From Mucilaginibacter sp. OK268 (lineage in GTDB: Bacteria > Bacteroidota > Bacteroidia > Sphingobacteriales > Sphingobacteriaceae), in NCBI RefSeq assembly GCF_900103125.1, contig NZ_FNJV01000002.1, positions 992,001-1,056,000 on the forward strand: DNA of 64,000 bases. Reading direction: 5' to 3'. The notes beneath the pieces were generated by a model. The model ran no database searches and was not told where the DNA came from. It worked only from the letters and a program-made list of their open reading frames with translations. Of this stretch, positions 33,772-43,458 are shown in pieces. The stretch's first letter is position 1, and each line of letters begins with the position of its first letter. Position numbers and translations under genes: made by a program.

Positions 33772-33857
33772 TAATGCAATAATATCGTTACAGGCAAATT
33801 AGTTATTCTATTCAATAAAGTCTTTTTATATTTAATATGTGGTGAACGGGGCGTTTC

Positions 33858-33889
33858 AAACGATGAAATGATACTTTTAAACGGTGAAA
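33858..33889. promoter_or_regulatory. Direct repeat AAACGRTGAAA spaced 21 bp
   Basis: AAACGATGAAA (33858-33868) and AAACGGTGAAA (33879-33889) start exactly 21 bp apart, two helical turns, about 120 bp before the 34011 gene. The layout suggests a tandem protein-binding site. Confidence 0.4.
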
Positions 33890-33957
33890 AGAGGTGATAT
33901 ATTAATATATACTATTTTTTAGACAAAATACACTATATTTTTAATTATTATTTGAGT

Positions 33958-33965
33958 TACTTTTG
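33958..33965 (+). promoter_or_regulatory. -7 promoter element (TACTTTTG) for the 34011 gene
   Basis: The site matches TAnnTTTG, 45 bp before the ATG at 34011. Confidence 0.55.
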
Positions 33966-34010
33966 TAATATCCCCCTATTAAAAGAGTACAGATCAATTC
34001 TTTTTACGTC

Positions 34011-34448
34011 ATGAGCAAACACATAGAGAAACTAAAAAAACAACTTGTTGAAGTAGCGGAAGTTGTTAATTCATTCCAATCAGAATCTGTACAGGTTCGG
34101 ATTATCGATCGGTTATTAGATGTAATGATTGAATCTGACAGAGTGGATACGGACGGGGCCGAACTATTCCTTAAAAAAGGACGCAGAATTCGGTCAGATG
34201 ATGAAAATTTTGGTATTCCAGGCCGTAAAAAGCCAGGAGCGACTAAAATACTCAATCAGTTATTGAGTACCGACTTCTTTGATATTTCGCGTTCTATATC
34301 AGCTATCGCGACCTATTGTAAGGAACAGTTTGATTCTGATTTTAAAACATCAGAACTTTCGGGCATCTTATTAAAGCTAGCTAACGAAAACAAGCTGAGA
34401 AGAGAAAGAAGCGTCGAGAATAATCGCTTCGAATACATAAAAGCCTAA
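34011..34448 (+). CDS. Hypothetical protein, possible DNA-binding C-terminus
   Basis: The 145-residue protein is soluble and charged. The N-terminal 60 residues are helical (KHIEKLKKQLVEVAEVVN), the middle is basic (FLKKGRRIRSDDENFGIPGRKK). The C-terminus (SISAIATYCKEQF, then TSELSGILLKLANENKLRRER and a final FEYIKA strand) has the look of a winged helix. I recognise no family; regulation or nucleic-acid binding is inferred from the pattern only. It has its own promoter and ends at a bidirectional terminator. Confidence 0.6.
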   Translation: MSKHIEKLKKQLVEVAEVVNSFQSESVQVRIIDRLLDVMIESDRVDTDGAELFLKKGRRIRSDDENFGIPGRKKPGATKILNQLLSTDFFDISRSISAIATYCKEQFDSDFKTSELSGILLKLANENKLRRERSVENNRFEYIKA

Positions 34449-34471
34449 TATTAAACTACTTACATATTATT

Positions 34472-34506
34472 AATAAGCCGCGGTGTTAAATAACCCGCGG
34501 CTTATT
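34472..34506. terminator. Bidirectional terminator between convergent genes
   Basis: The stem AATAAGCCGCGG (34472-34483) pairs with CCGCGGCTTATT (34495-34506). A/T-rich tails lie on both sides between the genes ending at 34448 (+) and 34528 (-). Confidence 0.85.
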
Positions 34507-34527
34507 TATTATAGGTTAATAAAGATA

Positions 34528-35250
34528 TTATTTTAACGAAAATAAATTATCCACACCTAAAATTTTTCTGCTGGTAAAGCCTTCCGCATACTTAACTCCT
34601 ATACTTTTTCCAAATTCCATAGCGCGGGCTGCAACAACGTTAATAAACTCAGGAGAAGAGATATAAGTTTGCGGTTCGCCTTCCCATTCCGGGTTATGGA
34701 ACTGCGACCCGAAAGCACGGATGCTCTCGATCTTTTTATCCCAAAAATCGGTTACGTCAATCAAAATATCAGGCCTTATATAATTATCCTGTATAAAATG
34801 TAAAACAAGGTCTGGTCTCCAGGCATCTTGTAAAGCACTCTCTACCGATGTTTCAATTTTTCGTAAACCTGCTAAAAAAGCCGATGTTTCAACCAGCTCA
34901 TTGGCACGTCCATGATCGGGGTGCCTGTCGTGGTAAGCATTGGTTATTACAATGGAAGGCTGATATTTACGTATGGCAGCTATTACCTTTAGTTGGTATT
35001 CCCTGGTATTTTCAAAAAACCCATCGGGCAAACCCAGATTTTCCCGTACAGCTAAGCCTAATATTTTTGCCGAAGCTGCTGCTTCCTGGTCACGGATCTC
35101 AGCCGAACCACGGGTACCTAATTCGCCACGGGTAAGGTCGACCATACCCACCTTTTTGCCATGGGCAATGTGTTTTAAAATAGTTCCGGAACATCCAAGT
35201 TCGGCATCATCAGGATGCACCGATAAAACTAATATATCTAATTTAAGCAT
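34528..35250 (-). CDS. bshB1: Bacillithiol biosynthesis deacetylase BshB1
   Basis: Removes the acetyl group from GlcNAc-malate, the second step of bacillithiol synthesis. The 240-residue LmbE/PIG-L-family zinc hydrolase carries the zinc motif VHPDDAELGC (His12, Asp14, Asp15), then LTRGELGTRGS and the third ligand region AYHDRHPDHGRA, both characteristic of BshB1. The ATG at 35250 is chosen over a TTG two codons upstream. It is the last gene of a three-gene operon with a glutathione-peroxidase-family enzyme (14 bp gap) and a DUF4294 protein. Confidence 0.93.
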   Translation of the reverse strand: MLKLDILVLSVHPDDAELGCSGTILKHIAHGKKVGMVDLTRGELGTRGSAEIRDQEAAASAKILGLAVRENLGLPDGFFENTREYQLKVIAAIRKYQPSIVITNAYHDRHPDHGRANELVETSAFLAGLRKIETSVESALQDAWRPDLVLHFIQDNYIRPDILIDVTDFWDKKIESIRAFGSQFHNPEWEGEPQTYISSPEFINVVAARAMEFGKSIGVKYAEGFTSRKILGVDNLFSLK

Positions 35251-35264
35251 AAACAAGTGTTGAA

Positions 35265-35765
35265 TTATAAAGCGGCCTGTAAAAGGCGTTCGATCTTTTT
35301 CCTGATCTTTGAAGATGTAGGCTTGGTAAAAGGATAATAAAAATCGGTTACATGACCATTGCGATCCACCAAAAATTTATGAAAGTTCCACCGCGGAACA
35401 GATTTCAGGTTACCGTTATCTTTTTTATTAGCAAAAAACTGGTATAGGGGGTGCGCATAGGGACCACGTACTCTTATCTTGTCAAATACAGGATAATTGG
35501 CTCCCGAATTTTCGCAAAAAGTGGCTATAGCCTCTCCTTCTAACGGCTCTTGTCCGCCAAAATCATTTGAGGGGAAGGCCAGCACTTCAAAATCGGTGTT
35601 CTTAAACTGATCCTTAAGGTTAGCCAGGTCTTTAAGTTGCGGGGTAAAACCACATTGAGAGGCGGTATTAACTACTAAAAGAACTTTATTTTTATAGGCC
35701 GACAGGCTAATCTCTTCACCGTTTAATGTCTGCACATTAAACTTGTAGATACTATTGTTATCCAT
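35265..35765 (-). CDS. Glutathione-peroxidase-family thiol peroxidase
   Basis: Reduces peroxides with a thiol donor. The 166-residue protein has the catalytic set Cys38 (TASQCGFTPQ), Gln72 (FGGQEP), Trp126 and Asn127 (PRWNFHKF). A cysteine, not selenocysteine, is at the active site, and bacteria of this phylum mostly lack glutathione. Thioredoxin, or bacillithiol given the bshB1 gene 14 bp downstream, is the likelier reductant. The resolving Cys seen in many thioredoxin-dependent members may be Cys84 (ATFCENSG). Confidence 0.92.
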   Translation of the reverse strand: MDNNSIYKFNVQTLNGEEISLSAYKNKVLLVVNTASQCGFTPQLKDLANLKDQFKNTDFEVLAFPSNDFGGQEPLEGEAIATFCENSGANYPVFDKIRVRGPYAHPLYQFFANKKDNGNLKSVPRWNFHKFLVDRNGHVTDFYYPFTKPTSSKIRKKIERLLQAAL

Positions 35766-35767
35766 TA

Positions 35768-36385
35768 TTAATTGTTAGTGGAATTATATCCGGCCTGTTT
35801 CAATATGGCCTCGATATCTTTCTGCTCCTCAGGGTCGTAAGTTTCCTTTAGGTTGTGGCCAAATATGCTGGCCACTGACTGAAACATAAAGGCTTTAAAA
35901 CCACCCTTAAGCTCTTTAACCATCGTATAGCTGGTAGTGCCGGTTTCACGGTCAATCAGCTTGATCAATACCTCACCCTGACTAATTGTCAGATTTTTTA
36001 TTTCCTTGTTAAACAATGTTTTTATTTCGGTTTCACAGGCGGCTACCAACTCTTTCTGTTTATGCTTATCGCCTGTAAGTGCCAGGTCGCGTTGCAACTG
36101 GCGGTAACGCTGCCCCGCAAAACGTGCATAGGGCAATACTTTGAACACATTATACCTTAACCGGTTATAAGCCACACGATCGGCTTCACTGGCAAATATA
36201 CGTGTATCAACAATTTTCACTTCGGGAGTAACTATCCAGGGCACCAGTTCTCCGTCAAGATCGGTCATAGCCGTTTTGATGGTATCATTTTTGCCTAAAG
36301 TTACGGGTGCTGGTTTATCTGTCTGGGCTTTTAACGCGCCCACGATGCCGAAACAAAACAAGAACAGAAAACCAATAAATTTCAT
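35768..36385 (-). CDS. DUF4294 family secreted protein
   Basis: The 205-residue protein has a signal peptide (GIVGALKAQ). It matches DUF4294, a Bacteroidota family of unknown function, with the typical RYNVFKVLPYARFA and KELVAACETEIKTLFNKEIKNLT segments and the GGFKAFMFQSVASIFGHNLKE block. It is the first gene of the operon with the peroxidase (2 bp gap) and bshB1, so it may have an envelope redox or stress role; this is inference. Confidence 0.85.
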   Translation of the reverse strand: MKFIGFLFLFCFGIVGALKAQTDKPAPVTLGKNDTIKTAMTDLDGELVPWIVTPEVKIVDTRIFASEADRVAYNRLRYNVFKVLPYARFAGQRYRQLQRDLALTGDKHKQKELVAACETEIKTLFNKEIKNLTISQGEVLIKLIDRETGTTSYTMVKELKGGFKAFMFQSVASIFGHNLKETYDPEEQKDIEAILKQAGYNSTNN

Positions 36386-36399
36386 AATTTTACTTAAAA

Positions 36400-36407
36400 C
36401 AAAATTA
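36400..36407 (-). promoter_or_regulatory. -7 promoter element (TAATTTTG) for the DUF4294-peroxidase-bshB1 operon
   Basis: Read on the minus strand the site is TAATTTTG, ending 14 bp before the ATG at 36385. Confidence 0.6.
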
Positions 36408-36493
36408 AAGCAATTTTTTGTGGTATTTCAATATAATCTGTAATAATAATTTATAATTACAAGTTTATCAAGTAATACCATTAATATCAGCAT

Positions 36494-38716
36494 ATGAAAG
36501 AGTTAGTGATTGACCTGGAAGCGGAAAAAAATGAGATATTAAAAAGATATCGGGCTTTGCTGCGCGCCTGTAAATCGACCTTGCAAAAGGGCGATAAGCG
36601 CATGATCCGTAAAGCATTTGATATGGCACTGGAAAGCCATAAAGACATGCGCCGTAAAAGCGGCGAACCATACATATATCACCCTATTGCCGTAGCACAA
36701 ATAGCAGCCGAAGAAATAGGCCTGGGTACTACTTCGATTGTGTGCGCCTTGCTGCATGATGTGGTTGAAGATACCAACATGACGCTGGATGATATTGAAA
36801 TGGAGTTTGGTAAAAAGGTAGCCAAGATCATTGACGGATTGACCAAAATATCAGGCGTATTTGATACCAACAGCTCGTTACAAGCCGAGAACTTCCGTAA
36901 GATGCTGCTTACCCTGGCAGATGATGTGCGAGTGATCTTGATCAAACTGGCCGATCGCCTGCATAACATGCGGACTATGGAGTTTATGCCACGCGATAAG
37001 CAGCTTAAACTATCCTCAGAAACCGTTTATTTATACGCCCCGCTGGCACACCGGCTGGGTTTGTACACCATAAAATCTGAGCTGGAAGACCTCTCTATGA
37101 AATACATGGAGCGGGAAACCTACCAGTTTTTAAAAGTTAAGCTCAACGAGAAAAAGGCCGAACGCGAAAAGTTTATCCGTGATTTTATTGAGCCGGTAAA
37201 AAAAGTATTGCTAGGCCAGGGTTTGGATGCGGATATTTTTGGTCGCCCCAAATCCATCCACTCCATCTGGAATAAGATGAAGAAGAAATCGATACCTTTT
37301 GAAGAGGTGTATGATCTTTTTGCCATCAGGGTGATATTGGATAGTACGCCTGAAAACGAAAAGGCTGATTGCTGGAAGGCCTACTCGATAGTTACCGATC
37401 TTTACCGCCCTAATCCCGACAGACTGCGCGACTGGATATCATCGCCCAAAGCTAATGGCTATGAATCATTACATACTACCGTAATGGGTCCCCGCGGTCA
37501 ATGGGTTGAAGTACAGATCCGTACCAAACGGATGAACGAGATTGCGGAAAAGGGTTTTGCCGCGCACTGGAAGTACAAAGAATCAACCACGGATAGCGGT
37601 CTTGATCAATGGGTGCAAAAGGTGAGGGATATGTTGAAAAACCCCGACTCCAACGCCCTCGATTTTCTAGATGATTTTAAAATGAACCTTTTCAGCGATG
37701 AGATCTTCATTTTTACACCTAAAGGGGCCTTGATCCAATTGCCTTTAAACGCTACAGCGCTTGATTTTGCCTTCGAGATACATACCGATGTGGGCGCCAG
37801 CTGTATTGGTGCCAAAGTAAATCACAAACTGGTACCACTGAGCTATAAACTGCAGAACGGCGACCAGGTAGAGATCATTACCTCGGGCAAGCAAACACCT
37901 AAAGAAGACTGGCTTAACTTTGTGGTTACCGCTAAGGCTAAAGCCAAAATAAAATCGGCATTAAAAGAAGAAAAACGGAAAATTGCCGAAGATGGCAAGG
38001 AGATACTGGAACGTAAGTTAAAATCGCTCAAGATCACTTATAATTCCGAAAACATACATAAGCTGAGTTACTTTTTTAAGCTGGGATCAACCCAGGACCT
38101 GTTTTACAATATTGCCAAAGGCATTATTGACATGAAGGACCTGAAAGACTACCAGGCTTCGGAAAAGATAATTGAAAATAAGCCACAGGATAAAATTGAG
38201 CAGGAACAGGTTCATAGCCTGCTGCGCAATATCAAAACCAAGGATAGCGACATATTGCTTATTGGCGAGGATATGCAAAAAATTGACTATAAACTGGCCA
38301 ATTGCTGTAACCCTATCCCCGGAGATGATGTATTTGGCTTTGTAACGGTGAGCGATGGCATTAAGATCCACCGCACCAACTGCCCTAATGCCGCCAAGCT
38401 GATGGCCAATTATGGCTACCGGATTGTAAAGGCCCGCTGGACAAATCAGCAGGAATTGGCATTTTTAACCGGCTTACGCATTACCGGTATTGACGATGTG
38501 GGCCTGATCAATAAACTCACTACGGTAATATCACAGGATTTTAAGGTGAATATCCGTTCCATCACAGTTGATAGTGATAATGGCATTTTTGAAGGTTCGT
38601 TAATGGTATACGTAAATGATACCGAGCATTTGGATAACCTGATCAAAAACCTAAAAATGGTTAAGGGTATAACCGCTGTAAACCGTTTCGATTCGGCCAT
38701 TGAAAAAGCATCTTAA
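36494..38716 (+). CDS. Bifunctional (p)ppGpp synthetase/hydrolase (RelA/SpoT family, Rel type)
   Basis: Makes and degrades the alarmone (p)ppGpp. The 740-residue protein has an HD hydrolase domain with intact His63, His88-Asp89 and Glu92-Asp93 (LLHDVVEDT), so hydrolysis is expected. The synthetase domain (about 235-370) has RDWISSPKANGYESLHTTV and EVQIRTKRMNEIAEKGFAAHWKYK. A TGS domain (about 390-455), a Cys-containing domain (ANCCNPIPGDDVFGF) and a C-terminal ACT domain follow. The gene has a 108-bp divergent spacer from the DUF4294 operon and is followed by a period-7 array and fur. Confidence 0.95.
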   Translation: MKELVIDLEAEKNEILKRYRALLRACKSTLQKGDKRMIRKAFDMALESHKDMRRKSGEPYIYHPIAVAQIAAEEIGLGTTSIVCALLHDVVEDTNMTLDDIEMEFGKKVAKIIDGLTKISGVFDTNSSLQAENFRKMLLTLADDVRVILIKLADRLHNMRTMEFMPRDKQLKLSSETVYLYAPLAHRLGLYTIKSELEDLSMKYMERETYQFLKVKLNEKKAEREKFIRDFIEPVKKVLLGQGLDADIFGRPKSIHSIWNKMKKKSIPFEEVYDLFAIRVILDSTPENEKADCWKAYSIVTDLYRPNPDRLRDWISSPKANGYESLHTTVMGPRGQWVEVQIRTKRMNEIAEKGFAAHWKYKESTTDSGLDQWVQKVRDMLKNPDSNALDFLDDFKMNLFSDEIFIFTPKGALIQLPLNATALDFAFEIHTDVGASCIGAKVNHKLVPLSYKLQNGDQVEIITSGKQTPKEDWLNFVVTAKAKAKIKSALKEEKRKIAEDGKEILERKLKSLKITYNSENIHKLSYFFKLGSTQDLFYNIAKGIIDMKDLKDYQASEKIIENKPQDKIEQEQVHSLLRNIKTKDSDILLIGEDMQKIDYKLANCCNPIPGDDVFGFVTVSDGIKIHRTNCPNAAKLMANYGYRIVKARWTNQQELAFLTGLRITGIDDVGLINKLTTVISQDFKVNIRSITVDSDNGIFEGSLMVYVNDTEHLDNLIKNLKMVKGITAVNRFDSAIEKAS

Positions 38717-38718
38717 AA

Positions 38719-38850
38719 AAGAGTTGAGAATCAAGAGACAAGAATCAAGATGCTTTAATGAAGCATAAAAACAGCATCCTTGTCTCTTGATTCTCATATC
38801 TTGATTCTTGATTCTTGACTCTCGTCTCTTGATTCTTATTTCCTGATTCT
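38719..38850. repeat. Period-7 inverted array, site B7
   Basis: GAGTTGAGAATCAAGAGACA on the left faces a longer right arm of TTGATTC, TTGACTC and TCTCATA words (38780-38850). It is the same word family as in the beta-oxidation spacers, here between relA/spoT and fur. Confidence 0.75.
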
Positions 38851-38862
38851 ATCTTTTATTAA

Positions 38863-38870
38863 TAACTTTG
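38863..38870 (+). promoter_or_regulatory. -7 promoter element (TAACTTTG) for fur
   Basis: Exact TAnnTTTG match, ending 18 bp before the ATG at 38889. Confidence 0.65.
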
Positions 38871-38888
38871 GCTCTTTAATAGACAACT

Positions 38889-39356
38889 ATGCCTCAACAG
38901 GATACAATAGCGTTGGTTAAAAAAATTTTCGAAGCTTACCTCGAAAACAAAAACCTGCGTAAAACGCCCGAGCGTTTTGCTATACTTGAAGAAATTTATT
39001 CACGTACCGATCACTTTGATGTGGAGTCATTGTACATCCACATGAAAAATAAAAAATACCGTGTAAGTCGCGCCACTGTATATAATACCCTGGAGCTGCT
39101 GGTATCATGTGACCTGGTGACTAAACACCAGTTTGGTAAAAACATGGCCCAATTTGAAAAATCATACGGCTATAAGCAGCATGATCATATCATTTGCATT
39201 GACTGCGGCAAGGTGGTTGAATTTTGCGACCCGCGCATACAGCAGATACAAAGCATGATGGGCGACATCCTGAAATTTGAGATCAAACACCACTCCCTTA
39301 ATCTTTACGGCAATTGCACCAAATTAAGAGAGGGTAATTGTGACAGAAAAGCATAA
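38889..39356 (+). CDS. Fur-family transcriptional regulator
   Basis: The 155-residue Fur-family metal-responsive repressor has an N-terminal winged helix (about 20-85, with [13 protein letters not shown] as recognition helix). The dimerisation domain has [16 protein letters not shown] structural zinc site is likely from Cys103 and Cys106 with Cys143 and Cys151. Whether it senses iron, zinc or peroxide cannot be decided, though the HDH and EF spacing fit Fur or PerR. Its stop codon is part of the purA -7 element. Confidence 0.88.
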   Translation: MPQQDTIALVKKIFEAYLENKNLRKTPERFAILEEIYSRTDHFDVESLYIHMKNKKYRVSRATVYNTLELLVSCDLVTKHQFGKNMAQFEKSYGYKQHDHIICIDCGKVVEFCDPRIQQIQSMMGDILKFEIKHHSLNLYGNCTKLREGNCDRKA

Positions 39357-39361
39357 CTTTG
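39354..39361 (+). promoter_or_regulatory. -7 promoter element (TAACTTTG) for purA, overlapping the fur stop codon
   Basis: The TAA stop of the fur gene (39354-39356) is the first three bases of a perfect TAnnTTTG. It lies 33 bp before the purA ATG at 39395. Confidence 0.6.
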
Positions 39362-39394
39362 CCCCCCTTAATATCATACTCTGAATTTACATAA

Positions 39395-40672
<1,278 letters not shown>

Positions 40673-40690
40673 TTGCATCAGCTATTCAAA

Positions 40691-40723
40691 AGCCCTACAT
40701 CTTATAGATGCAGGGCTTTTTTT
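40691..40723. terminator. Terminator after purA
   Basis: AGCCCTACATCT and AGATGCAGGGCT form a stem with one mismatch and a 3-nt loop, followed by TTTTTTT. The A-run on the other side lets it serve the convergent gene at 40735 too. Confidence 0.85.
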
Positions 40724-40734
40724 GTTATTTATGG

Positions 40735-41283
40735 TTAAAGGTATCTGGCTAAAACAGCATACAGGTTATATAAGGCATGCAACAACACAACATATAAAAA
40801 TGCCTGACGGCCGGTATTTATCCACTTGCAATAAATGTAAAGAAAACTCATGAGCACTCCGCTAAAAAACATAGCGATCATATAAAGCGGATTATAATAA
40901 TGGTTTACTCCAAATAATAATGCGGGGATAATGATCAGCAGATATAAACTTTTTATCCCGAATTTGTTCATCAGGTGATTAGGTAAACTGATAAACAACC
41001 AGGTTTCCAGCAGTGGTGCAAAAATACAGGCTACTAATAATTGCTCTGGAACAGACTCTTTATCGATAGGGTTATTGAGCAAGTCTGCCTCCGGAAAATA
41101 ATGGTCTGCAATAAAGGCAAAGAAAAAACTATTCAGAAAAGATAAAATCAAACAAGCCAAAAAAACATAGTAAAATTTGATCCTACCCGAGATCAGCCCT
41201 TCTTTAAAATGATATGCCAGTAATTGCATTGAATAAGCTTTGCATTTATTCATCCAATATAAGATAACAAAAAGACACTTCAT
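40735..41283 (-). CDS. CPBP-family membrane protein (degenerate Abi/CAAX-protease-like)
   Basis: The 182-residue integral membrane protein has about five hydrophobic segments. The CPBP pattern is visible: a glutamate motif APLLETWLF, then FGVNHYY, then LLHALYNLYAV. The first motif lacks the usual second Glu and Arg (EExxxR), so protease activity is uncertain, although ETxxF variants are common in Bacteroidota as far as I recall. Inner ATGs at 41253 and 41229 are alternative starts; the latter (MQLLAYHFKE) looks most natural. It is divergent from pabB with a 35-bp gap. Confidence 0.75.
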   Translation of the reverse strand: MKCLFVILYWMNKCKAYSMQLLAYHFKEGLISGRIKFYYVFLACLILSFLNSFFFAFIADHYFPEADLLNNPIDKESVPEQLLVACIFAPLLETWLFISLPNHLMNKFGIKSLYLLIIIPALLFGVNHYYNPLYMIAMFFSGVLMSFLYIYCKWINTGRQAFLYVVLLHALYNLYAVLARYL

Positions 41284-41306
41284 GCAGCCTTTTTACTTTA
41301 CTTGCT

Positions 41307-41314
41307 TATTTTTG
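41307..41314 (+). promoter_or_regulatory. -7 promoter element (TATTTTTG) abutting the pabB start
   Basis: Exact TAnnTTTG match ending 4 bp before the GTG at 41319. The predicted transcription start falls on or next to the start codon. Confidence 0.55.
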
Positions 41315-41318
41315 CCGG

Positions 41319-42584
41319 GTGATTATTCCTGTTCAAGATCTTCCCCTGTTTAAACAAAAAGCGCTGCAATGGGCCTCATCATTTGATGCCGTCTGCTACC
41401 TGGAATCCAACGGGTTTAATGACCCCTATGGTAAATTCAATACACTAATAGCTATTGGGGTAAAAGATGAAGTGACAGCACAGGTTGGGAGCGCCTTTGA
41501 TCAACTGGAAGCTTTCCGACAAAATAACCCGGGATGGATAAGCGGTTTTTTCGGTTACGACCTGAAGAATGAAACAGAACTGCTATCATCTGCCAATCCG
41601 GATGGGTTACAGTTTCCGGATCTTTATTTTTTTGCGCCTCTACATCTAATTATCATTAAGGATGGCAAAGTGGAGTTCATTAGTGACGAGCCTGAGCAGG
41701 TTTTTGACCTGATTGATCAACAAGAGTTAATTATCTATAAGGAACAGCCCGCTATAGCATTAAAATCCCGCTTTAGCCGGCAAGAATATATTGATGCCGT
41801 AAAGGGTATTCAGGAACACATTAACCGGGGTGATATATATGTTACCAATTTTTGCCAGGAGTTTTTTGCCGAACATACCACGATAGATCCGCTGGCCATA
41901 TTTACACAGCTAAATAAGGTTTCACCGAACCCTTTCAGCACCTTTTTTAAGTGGAAAGACAACTATATACTGGGAGCTTCGCCCGAGCGTTTCCTGGCCA
42001 AACGTGGCACTAAACTGATATCGCAGCCCATAAAAGGCACCGCCAAAAGGGATGCAGATATACAGGCTGACGAATTGATCAAACAACAGCTACGTAATCA
42101 CCCCAAAGAGCTGCAGGAAAACGTAATGATAGTTGACCTGGTACGGAATGACCTGACCCGCTCTGCCAAGCAGGGCACTGTGAAAACCGAAGAGCTATTT
42201 GGTATACACAGTTTTCAATATGTACATCAAATGATATCAACCGTAGTATGTGAGCTACAGGAAGGCTTATCGGCAGTACAAGCCATTAAAAATACCTTTC
42301 CGATGGGCAGCATGACCGGTGCACCCAAGATCAGCGCTATGCAACTAATGGAACAATATGAGCGCAGCAAACGGGGGGTATACTCGGGGGCTATAGGTTA
42401 TTTGAGCCCGGATAATGATTTTGATCTCAATGTGGTTATCCGTACCCTGCTTTACAACTCAGCAAGGCAATACGTATCATTCCATGCCGGGAGTGCGATC
42501 ACGTACCATGCCGATCCGGTAAAAGAGTATGAAGAATGCCTGCTCAAAGCACAGGCTGTTATGGAGGTTTTGGGAGGTCTTTAG
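41319..42584 (+). CDS. pabB: Aminodeoxychorismate synthase component I
   Basis: Converts chorismate and ammonia to 4-amino-4-deoxychorismate for folate. The 421-residue chorismate-binding enzyme has the PIKGT motif with Lys239, which distinguishes aminodeoxychorismate synthase from anthranilate synthase (PIAGT). Other family blocks are ASPERFL, NVMIVDLVRNDLTR and GSMTGAPKISAM, ending with GSAITYHADPVKEYEE. The start is GTG at 41319 with no in-frame ATG nearby; a -7 element ends 4 bp before it, so the message is probably leaderless. pabA is not adjacent; a pabC-like gene is at 2563. Confidence 0.93.
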   Translation: MIIPVQDLPLFKQKALQWASSFDAVCYLESNGFNDPYGKFNTLIAIGVKDEVTAQVGSAFDQLEAFRQNNPGWISGFFGYDLKNETELLSSANPDGLQFPDLYFFAPLHLIIIKDGKVEFISDEPEQVFDLIDQQELIIYKEQPAIALKSRFSRQEYIDAVKGIQEHINRGDIYVTNFCQEFFAEHTTIDPLAIFTQLNKVSPNPFSTFFKWKDNYILGASPERFLAKRGTKLISQPIKGTAKRDADIQADELIKQQLRNHPKELQENVMIVDLVRNDLTRSAKQGTVKTEELFGIHSFQYVHQMISTVVCELQEGLSAVQAIKNTFPMGSMTGAPKISAMQLMEQYERSKRGVYSGAIGYLSPDNDFDLNVVIRTLLYNSARQYVSFHAGSAITYHADPVKEYEECLLKAQAVMEVLGGL

Positions 42585-42596
42585 ATAAGAAACCTC

Positions 42597-42620
42597 CCGT
42601 CATTGCGAGGAGGAACGACG
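42597..42620. repeat. Half copy of palindromic repeat family G
   Basis: CGTCATTGCGAGGAGGAACG matches one arm of the 9247-9337 repeat; the opposite arm is missing. Confidence 0.65.
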
Positions 42621-42643
42621 TATTTTTTAATTTAGACTTCAGA

Positions 42644-43369
42644 CTAAACCACTATCTTATCACCCATCCTCACCTTAATATCTGACCCGGCAGCAAAAAA
42701 TACCGATACGGGTTCTTTTCTTAAATAGGGTTCAAAAGCTTCGCCATAAAGCCCGGCAACATCGGCTTCAAACACATGATCTTTAACCAGGCCTGTTTGC
42801 CAGGAGATATGTTCAACCTGATATTCCATAGTGACGGTGTCTGATAGTTTATTATAACCCCAATAGTGTTCAAAAATAAATTCCTCGGCACTGCCTGGAT
42901 TAATATCCTGCAATTGATTACTTGCTGTAGCTCCTAATTTATTCCACTTACCTTTAAACTTCCACTCATATAAAAATTGGGTATGGCTATCCTGAGTTAA
43001 AGTAACCGAGCTGCGCATAGGCATAGCCTGGTAATGTTCTTTATATAAATTATTGGCGATAAGCGCTATCATGCTTTTGGGCACTATTTCGCTTACAAAA
43101 ACAGCACCGCGTTTCCATTCCGTACCGTTAAAATGCTTTACATAAAAGCGCAGGTTTACTTCCTCAAAATTTACATGCCATGGCCATTTGATGCCAAGTA
43201 CGCTGGTATCTGCAAATACAAAACCAACCATACTTACCAATACCTTCCCTTGCCAAAGGTCAAGTACCGTACCAGGCGGTAAATAGGGATCTAATATTTG
43301 CGGATCAACCTCGTAATTCAGCATCACCAGGTTTTTCCATTGTGCCTGTAAAAATTGACGTTTAGCCAT
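42644..43369 (-). CDS. DUF2071 (YqjF-like) family protein
   Basis: The 241-residue protein starts at the ATG at 43369; the frame continues upstream through a terminator hairpin and is not used. It matches DUF2071/YqjF, a family of unknown role with an acetoacetate-decarboxylase-like fold. Marks are the N-terminal WKNLVMLNYEVDPQILDPYLPPG, and GFVFADTSVLGIKWPWHVNFEEVNLRFYV-type strands later. It is monocistronic and lies downstream of the M48 peptidase gene on the same strand. Confidence 0.83.
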   Translation of the reverse strand: MAKRQFLQAQWKNLVMLNYEVDPQILDPYLPPGTVLDLWQGKVLVSMVGFVFADTSVLGIKWPWHVNFEEVNLRFYVKHFNGTEWKRGAVFVSEIVPKSMIALIANNLYKEHYQAMPMRSSVTLTQDSHTQFLYEWKFKGKWNKLGATASNQLQDINPGSAEEFIFEHYWGYNKLSDTVTMEYQVEHISWQTGLVKDHVFEADVAGLYGEAFEPYLRKEPVSVFFAAGSDIKVRMGDKIVV

Positions 43370-43413
43370 TTTGTGTTGTAAAAATGCAAGTATAACCGGA
43401 GAGTGGTGTAATA

Positions 43414-43450
43414 AAAAAGGTCTCATCGAAAAAAGTGAGACCTTTTTTAT
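43414..43450 (-). terminator. Terminator after the M48 peptidase gene
   Basis: GGTCTCA and TGAGACC arms with a 10-nt loop are flanked by six A and six T on each side. It can work on either strand and follows the 43459 stop. Confidence 0.85.
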
Positions 43451-43458
43451 TTCTTGAA

